Assembly (NCBI RefSeq): GCF_051900415.1
Contig: NZ_JBHZGL010000006.1
Span: forward strand, 62,001-126,000
DNA: 64,000 nt
Direction of reading: 5' to 3'
Origin: Frateuria_A sp051900415
GTDB taxonomy: Bacteria > Pseudomonadota > Gammaproteobacteria > Xanthomonadales > Rhodanobacteraceae
Shown here: piece after piece, positions 18,413 through 26,868 of the stretch
Numbering within the stretch: position 1 is the stretch's first letter
Layout: every line of letters begins with the position of its first letter
Notes under the pieces: generated by a model
Database searches by the model: none
What the model was told of the DNA's origin: nothing
The model's input: only the letters and a program-made list of their open reading frames with translations
Translations under genes and position numbers: made by a program

Positions 18413-18817
18413 ATGTTCGAGTTCTATCCACAGATCAAGGCCGTGCACATCGCCTGCGTCCTGCTCAGCGGTGCGCTGTTCGCGCTGCGGGGCGTGCTGG
18501 TGCAGGTCGGCCACGCCGGCGCCGCACAGTGGGCGCCGCTGCGCTATCTCAGCTACACCATCGATACCACGCTGCTCACCGCCGCGCTGATGCTGCTCAC
18601 CATCCTGCCCGGCGCGTACTTCGCCAACGGCTGGCTGACGGTGAAGCTGGTGCTGGTGGTGGCTTACGTCGTGCTCGGCAGCCTCGCGCTCAAGCGAGCG
18701 CGTACGGCCGGGGCGCGGCGAATCTTCCTGGCCGCCGCGGTGGCGGTATATGTCTTCATCCTGGGGATCGCACGCATGCACCACCCCATGGGCTGGCTGC
18801 ACGGGTGGCTCGCATGA
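18413..18817 (+). CDS. SirB2-family small membrane protein
   Basis: 134 residues with four hydrophobic helices, starting with the family-like YPQIKAVHIACVLLSG and ending in an RMHHPMGWL motif, as in SirB2 (PF04247). The biochemical role of the family is unknown; its histidines at helix ends could bind metal or haem. The ATG at 18413 begins at MFEFYPQ. The stop overlaps the decarboxylase gene start (ATGA), so this is the first gene of a three-gene operon with two PLP enzymes. Confidence 0.8.
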   Translation: MFEFYPQIKAVHIACVLLSGALFALRGVLVQVGHAGAAQWAPLRYLSYTIDTTLLTAALMLLTILPGAYFANGWLTVKLVLVVAYVVLGSLALKRARTAGARRIFLAAAVAVYVFILGIARMHHPMGWLHGWLA

Positions 18818-20760
18818 GCGCCGCCTTCGACCTGCCGCCTGAATCGCTGCGCGACCACACGCTCGATGCCTGCTTCCTTGGCCCCTACGGCGAGAACGAC
18901 ACGCTGCTGGAAAAGCTGCTGGTCGAGTTCCTGCGCGACCACGTCTACTGGCGGCGCAACTTCCACCCGGAGGACCCGCCGGCGATCGCCACCTCGGCCG
19001 CGCGCCATCCCGATTACCTCGCGTTCGAGTCGCGCATGCGCCGCGAGCTGCACCAGCTCTCGGCGGCGCTGAAGAAGTCGGTGCCGTTCCACAGCCCCCG
19101 CTACATCGGCCACATGGCTTCGGACCTGCTGCTGCCGGGGCTGGCCGCGCAGATGCTCACGCTGCCCTACAACCCCAACAACGTCAGCGAGGATGCCGCG
19201 CCGGTCACCGTCGACCTGGAGGTGCAGGCCGGCCTGCAACTGGCGCGCATGCTCGGCTACCCGCACGACCCCGCGCGACCGGACTGCGCTTTTGGCCACC
19301 TCACTTCCGGCGGCACCGTCGCCAACTACCAGGCGCTGCGCCTGGCGCTGGCATTGAAGGCCTTCCCCGTCGCATTGCGCGCCGCGCAGGTGCCCGATCT
19401 CGCCTTGCCCGAGGACGACTGGAGCGCCTTCAACCTTTCCCCGGCCGCGTCGATCGCGCTGCTGGAACAGTGGCAACGCTGGCTGGCCGCGCTCGCGCCG
19501 CCGGTGCGCGCGCAATGGCGCGCCTGGGTGGAAGCCGAGCGCATCGAGCAGCGTGGCCTGGCCGGCTTCTTCGCCGCGCATCCGCAATTGCGCGTGCCAC
19601 GCGTGCTGGCGCCGATCACCGCGCACTACTCCTGGAGCAAGGGTGTCAAGCTGCTGGGGCTGGGCCGCGAGAACCTCGAACTGCTGCCCACCCGCGACAT
19701 GCGCCTGGATGCCGACGCTCTGGCCGAGCGACTGCAGCGCCTCGCCCGGGCGCGCGAGCCGGTGCTGCTGTGCGTGGCCGTGTTGGGTGGCACCGAGTAC
19801 GGCACGATCGATCCGGTGCACGAGGTATTGAAGGCACGCGAGGCCAGCCGCCCCCAGGGGCTGGATTTTGCCGTGCACGTCGATGCCGCCTGGGGCGGTT
19901 ACCTAGCCACCGTGTTCCGCCACGAGGACGGCAGCCTGCGTCCACGCGAGGAAGTGGCCGCCGACTACGCGCATTTCCCGACGCCCGACGTACACGCCGC
20001 GTTCGCCGCGCTGGGCGACACCGATTCGGTGACCGTCGATCCGCACAAGCTCGGCTACCTGCCTTACGGGTCGGGCGCCTTCGTCTGCCGCGACCACCGC
20101 GCCATGGCGTTGCTGGCCGAGCGCGCCGACTACGTCTTCCACGGCGCCACGCCGGCCGACTACCTCGCCCGCTACCGCAGCCTCGGCCAGTACATCCCCG
20201 AAGGCTCCAAGCCGGGCGCCGCCGCGGCCGCGGTCTACTTCACGCACAAGGTGCTGCCGCTGGACCACGCCCACTTCGGCCGCCTGCCGCGCGCCACCCT
20301 GCAGGCGGCCGAGGCCTTTCACGCCCGGGCACGGCAATGCGCGGACGAGCTGGCCGGGCGCGTGCACGTGCTGGTGCCCTTCGCGCCGGACAGCAACCTG
20401 GTTTGCCTGGCGATCAACCTGCACGGCAACCGCGACGCGGCGACCGCCAATGCCTTCGTGCGGGCGCTGCACGACGAGCTGCGATGCGACGTGCACCAGC
20501 CGCTGCAGGTGAAGGAGTTCTTCGGCTCGGTCACCAGCCTGCGTCCGGACGTGCTCGGCCAGGCGCAGACGCGGCGCATCCTGGACGCGCTGGGCCTGGA
20601 CCCGCACACGTTCGACGGCGGCGAAGACCACCTGCTGATCCTGCGCCACACGCTGATGAACCCGTACCTGATCGACCACGAAAACGGCATCAGCTACATC
20701 GACCGCTACTTCGACCACCTGGCCCGGCGCCTGCGCGCGCTTGCCGCCACGCATCGCTGA
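18814..20760 (+). CDS. Group II pyridoxal-phosphate-dependent decarboxylase
   Basis: 648 residues of the fold-type I decarboxylases (glutamate, tyrosine and aromatic amino acid decarboxylase relatives). The PLP lysine lies in VDPHKLGYLPYG, HVDAAWGG supplies the ring-stacking aspartate, and LTSGGTVANYQ binds phosphate. The protein is longer than typical enzymes because of an N-terminal extension and an insert around residues 190-250. The amino acid substrate cannot be assigned. It overlaps the SirB2-like gene by 4 bp and lies 7 bp before a second PLP enzyme gene. Confidence 0.88.
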   Translation: MSAAFDLPPESLRDHTLDACFLGPYGENDTLLEKLLVEFLRDHVYWRRNFHPEDPPAIATSAARHPDYLAFESRMRRELHQLSAALKKSVPFHSPRYIGHMASDLLLPGLAAQMLTLPYNPNNVSEDAAPVTVDLEVQAGLQLARMLGYPHDPARPDCAFGHLTSGGTVANYQALRLALALKAFPVALRAAQVPDLALPEDDWSAFNLSPAASIALLEQWQRWLAALAPPVRAQWRAWVEAERIEQRGLAGFFAAHPQLRVPRVLAPITAHYSWSKGVKLLGLGRENLELLPTRDMRLDADALAERLQRLARAREPVLLCVAVLGGTEYGTIDPVHEVLKAREASRPQGLDFAVHVDAAWGGYLATVFRHEDGSLRPREEVAADYAHFPTPDVHAAFAALGDTDSVTVDPHKLGYLPYGSGAFVCRDHRAMALLAERADYVFHGATPADYLARYRSLGQYIPEGSKPGAAAAAVYFTHKVLPLDHAHFGRLPRATLQAAEAFHARARQCADELAGRVHVLVPFAPDSNLVCLAINLHGNRDAATANAFVRALHDELRCDVHQPLQVKEFFGSVTSLRPDVLGQAQTRRILDALGLDPHTFDGGEDHLLILRHTLMNPYLIDHENGISYIDRYFDHLARRLRALAATHR

Positions 20761-20767
20761 CACCGCC

Positions 20768-21889
20768 ATGGACCGTCCCATTCCCCTTCAACCGCACCGC
20801 ACCGGCCACGACCGCACCTGGGTACACGACGCCCTCGCCGCACTCGCGCAGGAAGCGGCGCGCTCGGCCGACACGCACCTGCTCAAGCTCGCGCTGCCCG
20901 GCTTCCCCGGCATCGACTTCTATTTCAAGGACGAGGCGGCCCATCCCAGCGGCAGCTTGAAACACCGCCTGGCCCGCTCGCTTTATCTCTATGCGCTGTG
21001 CAACGGCCGGCTGCATGAAGGCCAGCACGTCGTCGACGCATCCTCCGGCAGTACCGCGATTTCCGAAGCATGGTTCGCGCGGATGCTCGGCCTGTCCTTC
21101 ACCGCGGTGATGCCCGCCTGTACCGCGCCGCGCAAGATCCGCGACGTGCAGGCACTCGGCGGCCGCTGCGACCTGGTCGAAGACCCCGCGCAAGTGCACG
21201 CCCGCGCCGCCGGACACGCCTCCCGCGGCGCCTGTCACCTGGATCAGTTCGGCCTGGCCGAGCGCGCCACCGACTGGCGCGGCAACAACAACATCGCCGA
21301 ATCGATCATCCAGCAGATGGCGCGCGAGTCGCAGCCGACGCCGGCATGGATCGTCTGCGGCGCCGGCACGGGAGGGACCTCCGCCACCATCGGCCGCTAC
21401 CTGCGCTACCGCCGCCTGGACACACGGCTGTGCGTCGCCGAGCCTTCCGGCAGCGGTTTCGTGCAGGGCTGGCGCACGCGTGATCGCCGGGCCGTGGCCA
21501 AACGGCCGACGGTGATCGAGGGTATCGGGCGCCCGCGGGTGGAGTCGGGCTTTCTGTTCGAAGTGGTCGACCACGTGATCGAAGTCCCCGACCCCGTCTC
21601 GATCGCCGCAGCGTGGATGCTGGAAGACCTGCTCGGGCGGCGCTACGGCGGTTCGTCGGGCACCAACCTGGTCGCCTGCCTGCAACTGGCGGCGACGATG
21701 CGTGCACGGGGCGAGCGCGGCAGCATCGTCAGCCTGCTGTGCGACCCCGGCGAACGCTACGCCGAAACCCTGTTCGACCCGGCCTGGCTGGCGGCACGCG
21801 GTGTAGACATCGCGCCGGCGCGAGCCGTGCTGGAGCGCTGCATAGCGACGGGCACGTGGACGCCGCCTGCTTTCCCTTTGGCAGGCTGA
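20768..21889 (+). CDS. Cysteine-synthase-family PLP enzyme
   Basis: 373 residues of fold type II. The PLP lysine is in SGSLKHRLA near residue 62, DASSGSTA is the substrate loop, and CGAGTGGTSATIGRYLR binds the phosphate. Ordinary CysK/CysM have about 300-320 residues, so this is a longer, divergent branch. Reactions of the family include beta-replacement on O-acetyl- or phosphoserine. It is encoded directly after a PLP decarboxylase, so the two may act in sequence on one amino acid-derived amine, but the product is unknown. Confidence 0.85.
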   Translation: MDRPIPLQPHRTGHDRTWVHDALAALAQEAARSADTHLLKLALPGFPGIDFYFKDEAAHPSGSLKHRLARSLYLYALCNGRLHEGQHVVDASSGSTAISEAWFARMLGLSFTAVMPACTAPRKIRDVQALGGRCDLVEDPAQVHARAAGHASRGACHLDQFGLAERATDWRGNNNIAESIIQQMARESQPTPAWIVCGAGTGGTSATIGRYLRYRRLDTRLCVAEPSGSGFVQGWRTRDRRAVAKRPTVIEGIGRPRVESGFLFEVVDHVIEVPDPVSIAAAWMLEDLLGRRYGGSSGTNLVACLQLAATMRARGERGSIVSLLCDPGERYAETLFDPAWLAARGVDIAPARAVLERCIATGTWTPPAFPLAG

Positions 21890-21893
21890 GGCA

Positions 21894-22026
21894 AGCCTTC
21901 CCCCACCCGCCCTTCGGGCACCTTCCCCCGCGCGCGGGGGAAGGACCAGTGCGTGCGTCTTGCGATCGTCCGAACCACCCGGCAACTCCCCAAGTGATCC
22001 TTCCCCCGCGCGCAGGGGAAGGATCA
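21894..22026. repeat. Palindromic intergenic repeats, family A (two copies)
   Basis: A full copy at 21894-21945 has CTTCCCCC, CGCCCTTCGGGC and a CCTTCCCCCGCG/CGCGGGGGAAGG stem. A second, shorter stem is at about 22003-22024. They follow the PLP operon and precede the ubiD promoter, and can form strong RNA hairpins that may terminate or protect transcripts. Confidence 0.75.
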
Positions 22027-22075
22027 GGTGTGAGCCGCCGACAGGTGGATGAGGCGCTTGTGCTGCACGCCCCGT

Positions 22076-22089
22076 CTGACCCGCGTCAA
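22076..22089 (+). promoter_or_regulatory. FNR/DNR-like site upstream of ubiD
   Basis: CTGAC-CCGC-GTCAA. The centre is 63.5 bp before the ubiD ATG. Confidence 0.75.
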
Positions 22090-22145
22090 GGCAACGCGCA
22101 AGGCAGCTTGGGAGCCTAGCCCGACCTCCACGCGACTATCCCTCC

Positions 22146-23648
22146 ATGAGCCACCACGACCTGCGCTCCTTCCTCGCCCAGCTCGAACGCCAGCAGCAGC
22201 TCGCCCGTCTGCAGGCGCCGGTCGACCCGCACCTGGAAACCACCGCCCTGTGCCATCGCGCCCTGCGCGAAGGCGGCCCGGCGCTGCTGATGGAACACCC
22301 GGTCGGCTCCGACCACGCCTTCCTGGGCAACCTGTTCGGCCACCGCCGGCGCATCGAACTGGCGCTCGCCGGGAGGCCGATCGCCAGCCTGCGCGAACTG
22401 GGCCAGTTGCTCGCCTCGATCAAGGAGCCGCGCTGGCCGGCCAACCTGCGCCAGGCACTCGCAACCTGGCCGGAGTTGGCGCAACTGGCGCACGTTGCGC
22501 CGCGCCATGTCGACGAGGCGGCCTTCCTGCATGAAACGGTCGAGGGCGACGACATCGACCTCGCCCGCCTGCCGATCCAGCACTGCTGGCCGGGCGACGC
22601 GGGGCGCCTGGTCACGCTCGGCCTGGTGGTCACCCGCGGCACCGCCAAGCGCCGCCAGAACGTGGCGATCTACCGCCAGCAAGTGATCGGCCGCAACCGG
22701 ATCATCATGCGCTGGCTGCCGCATCGCGGCGGCGCGCTTGACTACGCCGACTGGCGCCTCGACCGCCCGCGCGAACCCTTCCCCGTGCTGGTCGCCATCG
22801 GCGCCGACCCCGCCACCCTGCTGGCCGCCGTGGCGCCGGTGCCGGACACGCTCTCCGAATACGAATTCGCCGGCCTGCTGCGCGCCGAACGCACGCGTCT
22901 GTGGCGCAGCGAACTGACCGGCCTGGACGCGCCCGCCGGCGCCGAGATCCTGCTCGAGGGTTTCATCCATCCGGACGACAGCGCGCTGGAGGGACCGTTC
23001 GGCGACCACACCGGCTACTACAACGCGCAGGACCGTTTCCCGGTGCTCACCATCGAGCGCATGCGCCTGCGCCAGGGCGCGATCTACCACGGCAGCTACA
23101 TGGGCCGCGCACCGTTCGACGAGCCCTCGGTGCTGGCGATGGCACTGAACGAAGTGTTCGTGCCGATCCTGCAGAAGGTGTTCCCCGAGATCGTCGACTT
23201 CCACCTGCCGCCGGAAGCCTGCTCCTACCGCGTCGCCGTGGTCGCCATCCGCAAGCAGTACGCCGGCCACGCACGGCGCGTGATGATGGGCGTGTGGTCC
23301 TACCTTCGCCAGTTCACCTACACCAAGTTCGTGATCGTGGTGGATGCTGACGTCGACGTGCGCGACTGGTCGCAGGTGATCTGGGCCATCGCCACGCGGG
23401 TGGATCCGGCGCGCGACACGATGCTGGTGGAGAACACGCCGATCGACTACCTGGACTTCGCCAGCCCGGTCGCCGGCATGGGCTCCAAGCTGGGCATCGA
23501 CGCGACCAACAAGTGGCCGGGCGAAACGAGTCGCGCCTGGGGCATGCCGATCGCGCCGGATGCGGCGGTGGAAGCACGCGTAGAAGCCCTGTGGAGCAGT
23601 TTGGCGAACAGGCCGACCGTACGACCTGTCCATCGTTGCGAGAGCTGA
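22146..23648 (+). CDS. ubiD: UbiD-family 4-hydroxy-3-polyprenylbenzoate decarboxylase
   Basis: 500 residues, the usual UbiD length. Recognisable family segments include NVAIYRQQVIG, the EGPFGDHTGYY block that holds the catalytic glutamate/arginine region for the prenylated-FMN cofactor, and CSYRVAVVAIRKQY. UbiD removes the carboxyl group of the polyprenyl-4-hydroxybenzoate intermediate of ubiquinone without O2. An FNR/DNR-like site in front and the neighbouring ubiU-ubiV and ubiT genes suggest a set used when O2 is short. Its UbiX flavin prenyltransferase partner is not in this window. Confidence 0.92.
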   Translation: MSHHDLRSFLAQLERQQQLARLQAPVDPHLETTALCHRALREGGPALLMEHPVGSDHAFLGNLFGHRRRIELALAGRPIASLRELGQLLASIKEPRWPANLRQALATWPELAQLAHVAPRHVDEAAFLHETVEGDDIDLARLPIQHCWPGDAGRLVTLGLVVTRGTAKRRQNVAIYRQQVIGRNRIIMRWLPHRGGALDYADWRLDRPREPFPVLVAIGADPATLLAAVAPVPDTLSEYEFAGLLRAERTRLWRSELTGLDAPAGAEILLEGFIHPDDSALEGPFGDHTGYYNAQDRFPVLTIERMRLRQGAIYHGSYMGRAPFDEPSVLAMALNEVFVPILQKVFPEIVDFHLPPEACSYRVAVVAIRKQYAGHARRVMMGVWSYLRQFTYTKFVIVVDADVDVRDWSQVIWAIATRVDPARDTMLVENTPIDYLDFASPVAGMGSKLGIDATNKWPGETSRAWGMPIAPDAAVEARVEALWSSLANRPTVRPVHRCES

Positions 23649-23684
23649 GTCCGGCTACCGGCGCGGTATGACGGCGGGAGTTTC

Positions 23685-24125
23685 CCGCAAGGCTTCCCCC
23701 ATCCGCCCTTCGGGCACCTTCCCCCACAGGCGGGGGAAGGATCGGGCGTGGGCCTTTAGCGGGCGTGCGGACTCACCTGGCGACCCACCGAGTGATCCTT
23801 CCCCGTTCACGGGGAAGGTGCCGACAGGCGGATGGGGGTGGACGGAGCGCGCGGCTGGCTGTCTTCGCGCTCCGCTTGGAATGGAGGTTGGCCGCAAGGC
23901 TTCCCCCATCCGCCCTTCGGGCACCTTCCCCCGCAGGCGGGGGAAGGATCGGGCGTGGGCGTTTAGCGGGTGCGGGGACTCACTTGGAGATCCACCAAGT
24001 GAGCCTTCCCCCGTTTACGGGGGAAGGTGCCGACAGGCGGATGGGGGTGGACGGAGCACGCGGCTGGCTTCCCCCATCCGCCCTTTAGGCACCTTCCCCC
24101 GTAAACGGGGGAAGGATCAGTGGGG
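23685..24125. repeat. Cluster of family A palindromic repeats (five copies)
   Basis: About 500 bp between ubiD and the next gene hold five copies of the CTTCCCCC...GGGGGAAGG element in alternating orientation: roughly 23690-23742, 23793-23836, 23898-23950, 24001-24048 and 24067-24118. Intervening spacers also repeat (GATCGGGCGTGGGC). No gene is supported here; open frames across it only translate the repeat. Confidence 0.85.
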
Positions 24126-24155
24126 CGCTTCTAGCGTTGCTCGACGAACGATGCG

Positions 24156-24626
24156 TCAGTGCGTGTGGACTACCGGCGCGGTCCAGTCCGGATCATCGAA
24201 ATACCGCGGATAGTCCGTCACCGCGTCGCGCATGGCCTGCACCTGCGCCATGTCCTGCGGATCGGCCTTGAGCTTCTGCGCGGCGCCGAGCAAGGGCACC
24301 AGCATCCCGTGCAGCACGGCGTCCTGCTCCGGCGCGAGCTTGCACTTGGCGAAGATGTCGGCGGCCGCCTGTTCGATCAGGCCGACGCGATCGAGCGCCA
24401 TGGTCGCGTCCATGTGACCCATTTCGTAGTGACGCAGCTCCTCCAGCGCAGTGTGGATACGGCCCATGCCATCGCGCAGCGCGGCGTCCGCCGCCCAGCG
24501 CTGGGCGGGCGGAGGCACCGGCTGGGTGACGTGCGCGTGCGCGGCGTGGTCGTGCTGGGCGCGGGTGGCGCCCGGCGCCACCGCGAGGACGGCGAGCAGC
24601 ACGACGGACAGCTTCATCGGGGACAT
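24156..24626 (-). CDS. Exported His-rich small protein, unknown function
   Basis: 156 residues beginning MSPMKLSVV, with a signal peptide ending near ATRAQ followed by the His-rich QHDHAAHAH. The mature part is helical (GMGRIHTALEELRHYEMGHMD) and has one cysteine in FAKCKLAP. AGGAG lies about nine bases before the ATG. The periplasmic location and histidines suggest metal or haem contact, but I cannot name a family. It is divergent from ubiU, and the shared intergenic region has two FNR/DNR-like sites, so it may belong to the same regulon. Confidence 0.75.
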   Translation of the reverse strand: MSPMKLSVVLLAVLAVAPGATRAQHDHAAHAHVTQPVPPPAQRWAADAALRDGMGRIHTALEELRHYEMGHMDATMALDRVGLIEQAAADIFAKCKLAPEQDAVLHGMLVPLLGAAQKLKADPQDMAQVQAMRDAVTDYPRYFDDPDWTAPVVHTH

Positions 24627-24697
24627 GGGCCTGGGCTCCTGCAAGCGGCGGATGTGCCGCGTTGGCTGAAATGGTAGCCAGCGCTGTCGGCTGCGCA

Positions 24698-24711
24698 TTG
24701 ATCCGCGACAA
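24698..24711. promoter_or_regulatory. FNR/DNR-like site, distal of a tandem pair
   Basis: TTGAT-CCGC-GACAA, one mismatch from consensus. It is one base from the next site. The centre lies 78.5 bp from the ATG of the divergent exported protein gene and 80.5 bp from ubiU. Confidence 0.55.
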
Positions 24712-24712
24712 A

Positions 24713-24726
24713 CTGATCCACGTCAA
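24713..24726 (+). promoter_or_regulatory. FNR/DNR-like site upstream of ubiU
   Basis: CTGAT-CCAC-GTCAA. The centre is 65.5 bp before the ubiU ATG, matching the spacing in front of ubiD, norB and nirK. Confidence 0.75.
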
Positions 24727-24784
24727 CGCCGAGCCCGCTTGCGGCGACCACGATGCGCGCACTTCCACTGTTACCGAGGTGCGC

Positions 24785-25783
24785 ATGCAACTGGTCTGTC
24801 CCGCCGGCAACCTGCCGGCCCTGCAGGCGGCGATCGCGGCGGGTGCCGACGCGGTCTACGTGGGCCTGCGCGACCAAACCAACGCGCGCGCCTTCCCCGG
24901 CCTCAACTTCTCCGATGCCGAGCTGCATCAGGGCATCGCCCACGCCCACGCGCATGGCCGCAAGGTTTACCTGGCGCTCAATACCTACCCGGACAGCGCG
25001 CGCCTCGGGCAGTGGCATGCGGCGGTGGACAAGGCCGCGGCACTCGGCTGCGACGCGATCATCGCGGCCGAACTGGCGGTGCTGGACTACGCTTCGCGCA
25101 CGCACCCGGCGATGGCGCGGCACCTTTCCGTGCAGGGCTCGGCGACCACCGCGCCGGCACTGCGCTACATGCACGAGCGCTTCGGCATCAGCCGCGCGGT
25201 GCTGCCGCGCGTGCTCTCGATCCAGCAGGTCGAGCGACTGTGCGAGACCAGCCCGGTGCCGCTGGAGGTATTCGCCTTCGGCAGCCTGTGCATCATGGTC
25301 GAGGGACGCTGCCAGCTCTCCAGCTACGTCACCGGCGCCTCGCCGAATCGCCACGGCGTGTGCTCGCCGGCGAAGTACGTGCGCTGGGACGAACACGACG
25401 ACGGCCGACGCAGCGTGCGCCTCAACGACGTGCTGATCGACAGGTTCGAGCCGTCCGAACCGGCCGGGTACCCGACCGTCTGCAAAGGCCGCTTCGACGT
25501 GCGCGGCGAAACGTTCCACGCACTGGAAGAACCGACCAGCCTCAACACGCTCGAGCTGCTTCCGCGCCTGGCGAAGGCCGGTGTCGCCGCGTTGAAGATC
25601 GAAGGCCGCCAGCGCGGCGTGGCCTATGTCACCGCCGTCACCCGTACCTGGCGCGATGCGTTGGAGCGCTACCGCGCCGCGCCCGACACCTGGACGACGC
25701 AGCCCGCGTGGCAATCGGCGCTGACCCGGCACGCCGAAGGCCACCAGACCACCCTCGGCCCCTACCACCGCCGCTGGCACTGA
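24785..25783 (+). CDS. ubiU: UbiU, O2-independent ubiquinone hydroxylation protein (peptidase U32 family)
   Basis: 332 residues. Four cysteines at 169, 176, 193 and 233 match, almost position for position, the 4Fe-4S ligands known in E. coli UbiU. The N-terminal LVCPAGNLPALQAA is typical of U32 proteins. UbiU and UbiV form a heterodimer that, with UbiT, hydroxylates the ubiquinone ring without O2. The ATG at 24785 follows GAGGTG. UbiV is encoded 14 bp downstream and a UbiT-like protein is encoded at 31364, so the complete O2-independent set lies in the window. Confidence 0.94.
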   Translation: MQLVCPAGNLPALQAAIAAGADAVYVGLRDQTNARAFPGLNFSDAELHQGIAHAHAHGRKVYLALNTYPDSARLGQWHAAVDKAAALGCDAIIAAELAVLDYASRTHPAMARHLSVQGSATTAPALRYMHERFGISRAVLPRVLSIQQVERLCETSPVPLEVFAFGSLCIMVEGRCQLSSYVTGASPNRHGVCSPAKYVRWDEHDDGRRSVRLNDVLIDRFEPSEPAGYPTVCKGRFDVRGETFHALEEPTSLNTLELLPRLAKAGVAALKIEGRQRGVAYVTAVTRTWRDALERYRAAPDTWTTQPAWQSALTRHAEGHQTTLGPYHRRWH

Positions 25784-25797
25784 GGCAGGAACCGCGC

Positions 25798-26658
25798 ATG
25801 AAACTCAGCCTCGGACCACTGCAGTACTTCTGGCCGCGCGAGCGCACACTGGCCTTCTATCGCGAGGCGGTGCAGTGGCCGGTCGACGTCATCTACCTGG
25901 GCGAGACGGTGTGCAGCAAGCGCCGCGAGCTGTCCACCCGCGACTGGATCGAGCTGGCCGCCGAACTGGCCCGGAGCGGCAAGCAGGTCGTGCTCTCCTC
26001 GCTCGCGCTGATCGAGGCCGAGTCGGAGCTGGGCGTCGTCAAGCGCCTGGTCGCCGAAGGCAACGGTTGGATCGAGGCCAACGACCTCTCCGCCGTGCAG
26101 CTGTGCCGCGAACGCGGCGTGCCCTTCGTCGCCGGACCCACGCTCAACGTCTACAACCACCGCGCGCTGAAGCTGCTGATCGATGATGGCCTGCGCCGCT
26201 GGGTGCCGGGCGTCGAGCAGGGCCACACACTGATCAGGGAACTGCGCGAGGCGATGCTCGCCGAAGGCGAGGCGATGCCGGAGCTGGAGGTGATCGCCTT
26301 CGGCCGCCTGCCGCTCTCCTTTTCCGCCCGCTGCTTCACCGCCCGCGCGCTGGACGTACCCAAGGACCAGTGCGGCTTCCGCTGCATCGACTACCCCGAC
26401 GGGCTGCCGCTGGCGACCCGCGAAGGCAAACCGTTCCTGCGCATCAACGGCATCCAGATCCAGGGCGAGGAGATCACCGACCTGGGACCGGAGCTGCCGA
26501 TGCTGCGCGAACTGGGCGTGGACGTGCTGCGGCTCTATCCCCAGGCCGAGGGGATGGCCGAGGTGGTGGCGCACTTCCACCTGGCACGGCGTTCCCCGCA
26601 AGCGCCGCCGCGGATCGGGGTACGCAACGGGTACTGGCATGGAGAACCGGGGATGTAA
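25798..26658 (+). CDS. ubiV: UbiV, O2-independent ubiquinone hydroxylation protein (peptidase U32 family)
   Basis: 286 residues with cysteines at 39, 179, 192 and 196, matching the known 4Fe-4S ligand pattern of UbiV (one early cysteine, then a cluster in ARCFTAR and DQCGFRC). It begins MKLSLGPLQYFWPRE. It is the partner of UbiU in the hydroxylation complex. AGGAACC precedes the ATG. The gene is followed by family A repeats, which probably end the transcript. Confidence 0.94.
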   Translation: MKLSLGPLQYFWPRERTLAFYREAVQWPVDVIYLGETVCSKRRELSTRDWIELAAELARSGKQVVLSSLALIEAESELGVVKRLVAEGNGWIEANDLSAVQLCRERGVPFVAGPTLNVYNHRALKLLIDDGLRRWVPGVEQGHTLIRELREAMLAEGEAMPELEVIAFGRLPLSFSARCFTARALDVPKDQCGFRCIDYPDGLPLATREGKPFLRINGIQIQGEEITDLGPELPMLRELGVDVLRLYPQAEGMAEVVAHFHLARRSPQAPPRIGVRNGYWHGEPGM

Positions 26659-26689
26659 GTGGCCGGGTAGCGCCCGCTCCGGATGCGCC

Positions 26690-26866
26690 CATCCGCCTGC
26701 CGGCACCTTCCCCCGCGTAGCGGGGGAAGGCTCAGTGGGATGCATCGCGCGAAGCGGTTCTTCCCACGTTGCAGCGAAAGGCTCCACGGGCACATCGCGC
26801 AAGGCTGTTCCTTCCCCCGCGCGCGGGGGAAGGTGCCCGAAGGGCGGATGGGGGAAGCCTTGCCGG
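26690..26866. repeat. Family A palindromic repeats between ubiV and fabB
   Basis: One copy at about 26690-26735 and an inverted copy at about 26811-26862 face each other in the convergent interval. They can act as 3'-end hairpins for both ubiUV and fabAB. The segment GGGGGAAGCCTTGCCGGA next to the fabB stop recurs next to the nadB stop. Confidence 0.8.
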
Positions 26867-26868
26867 AG

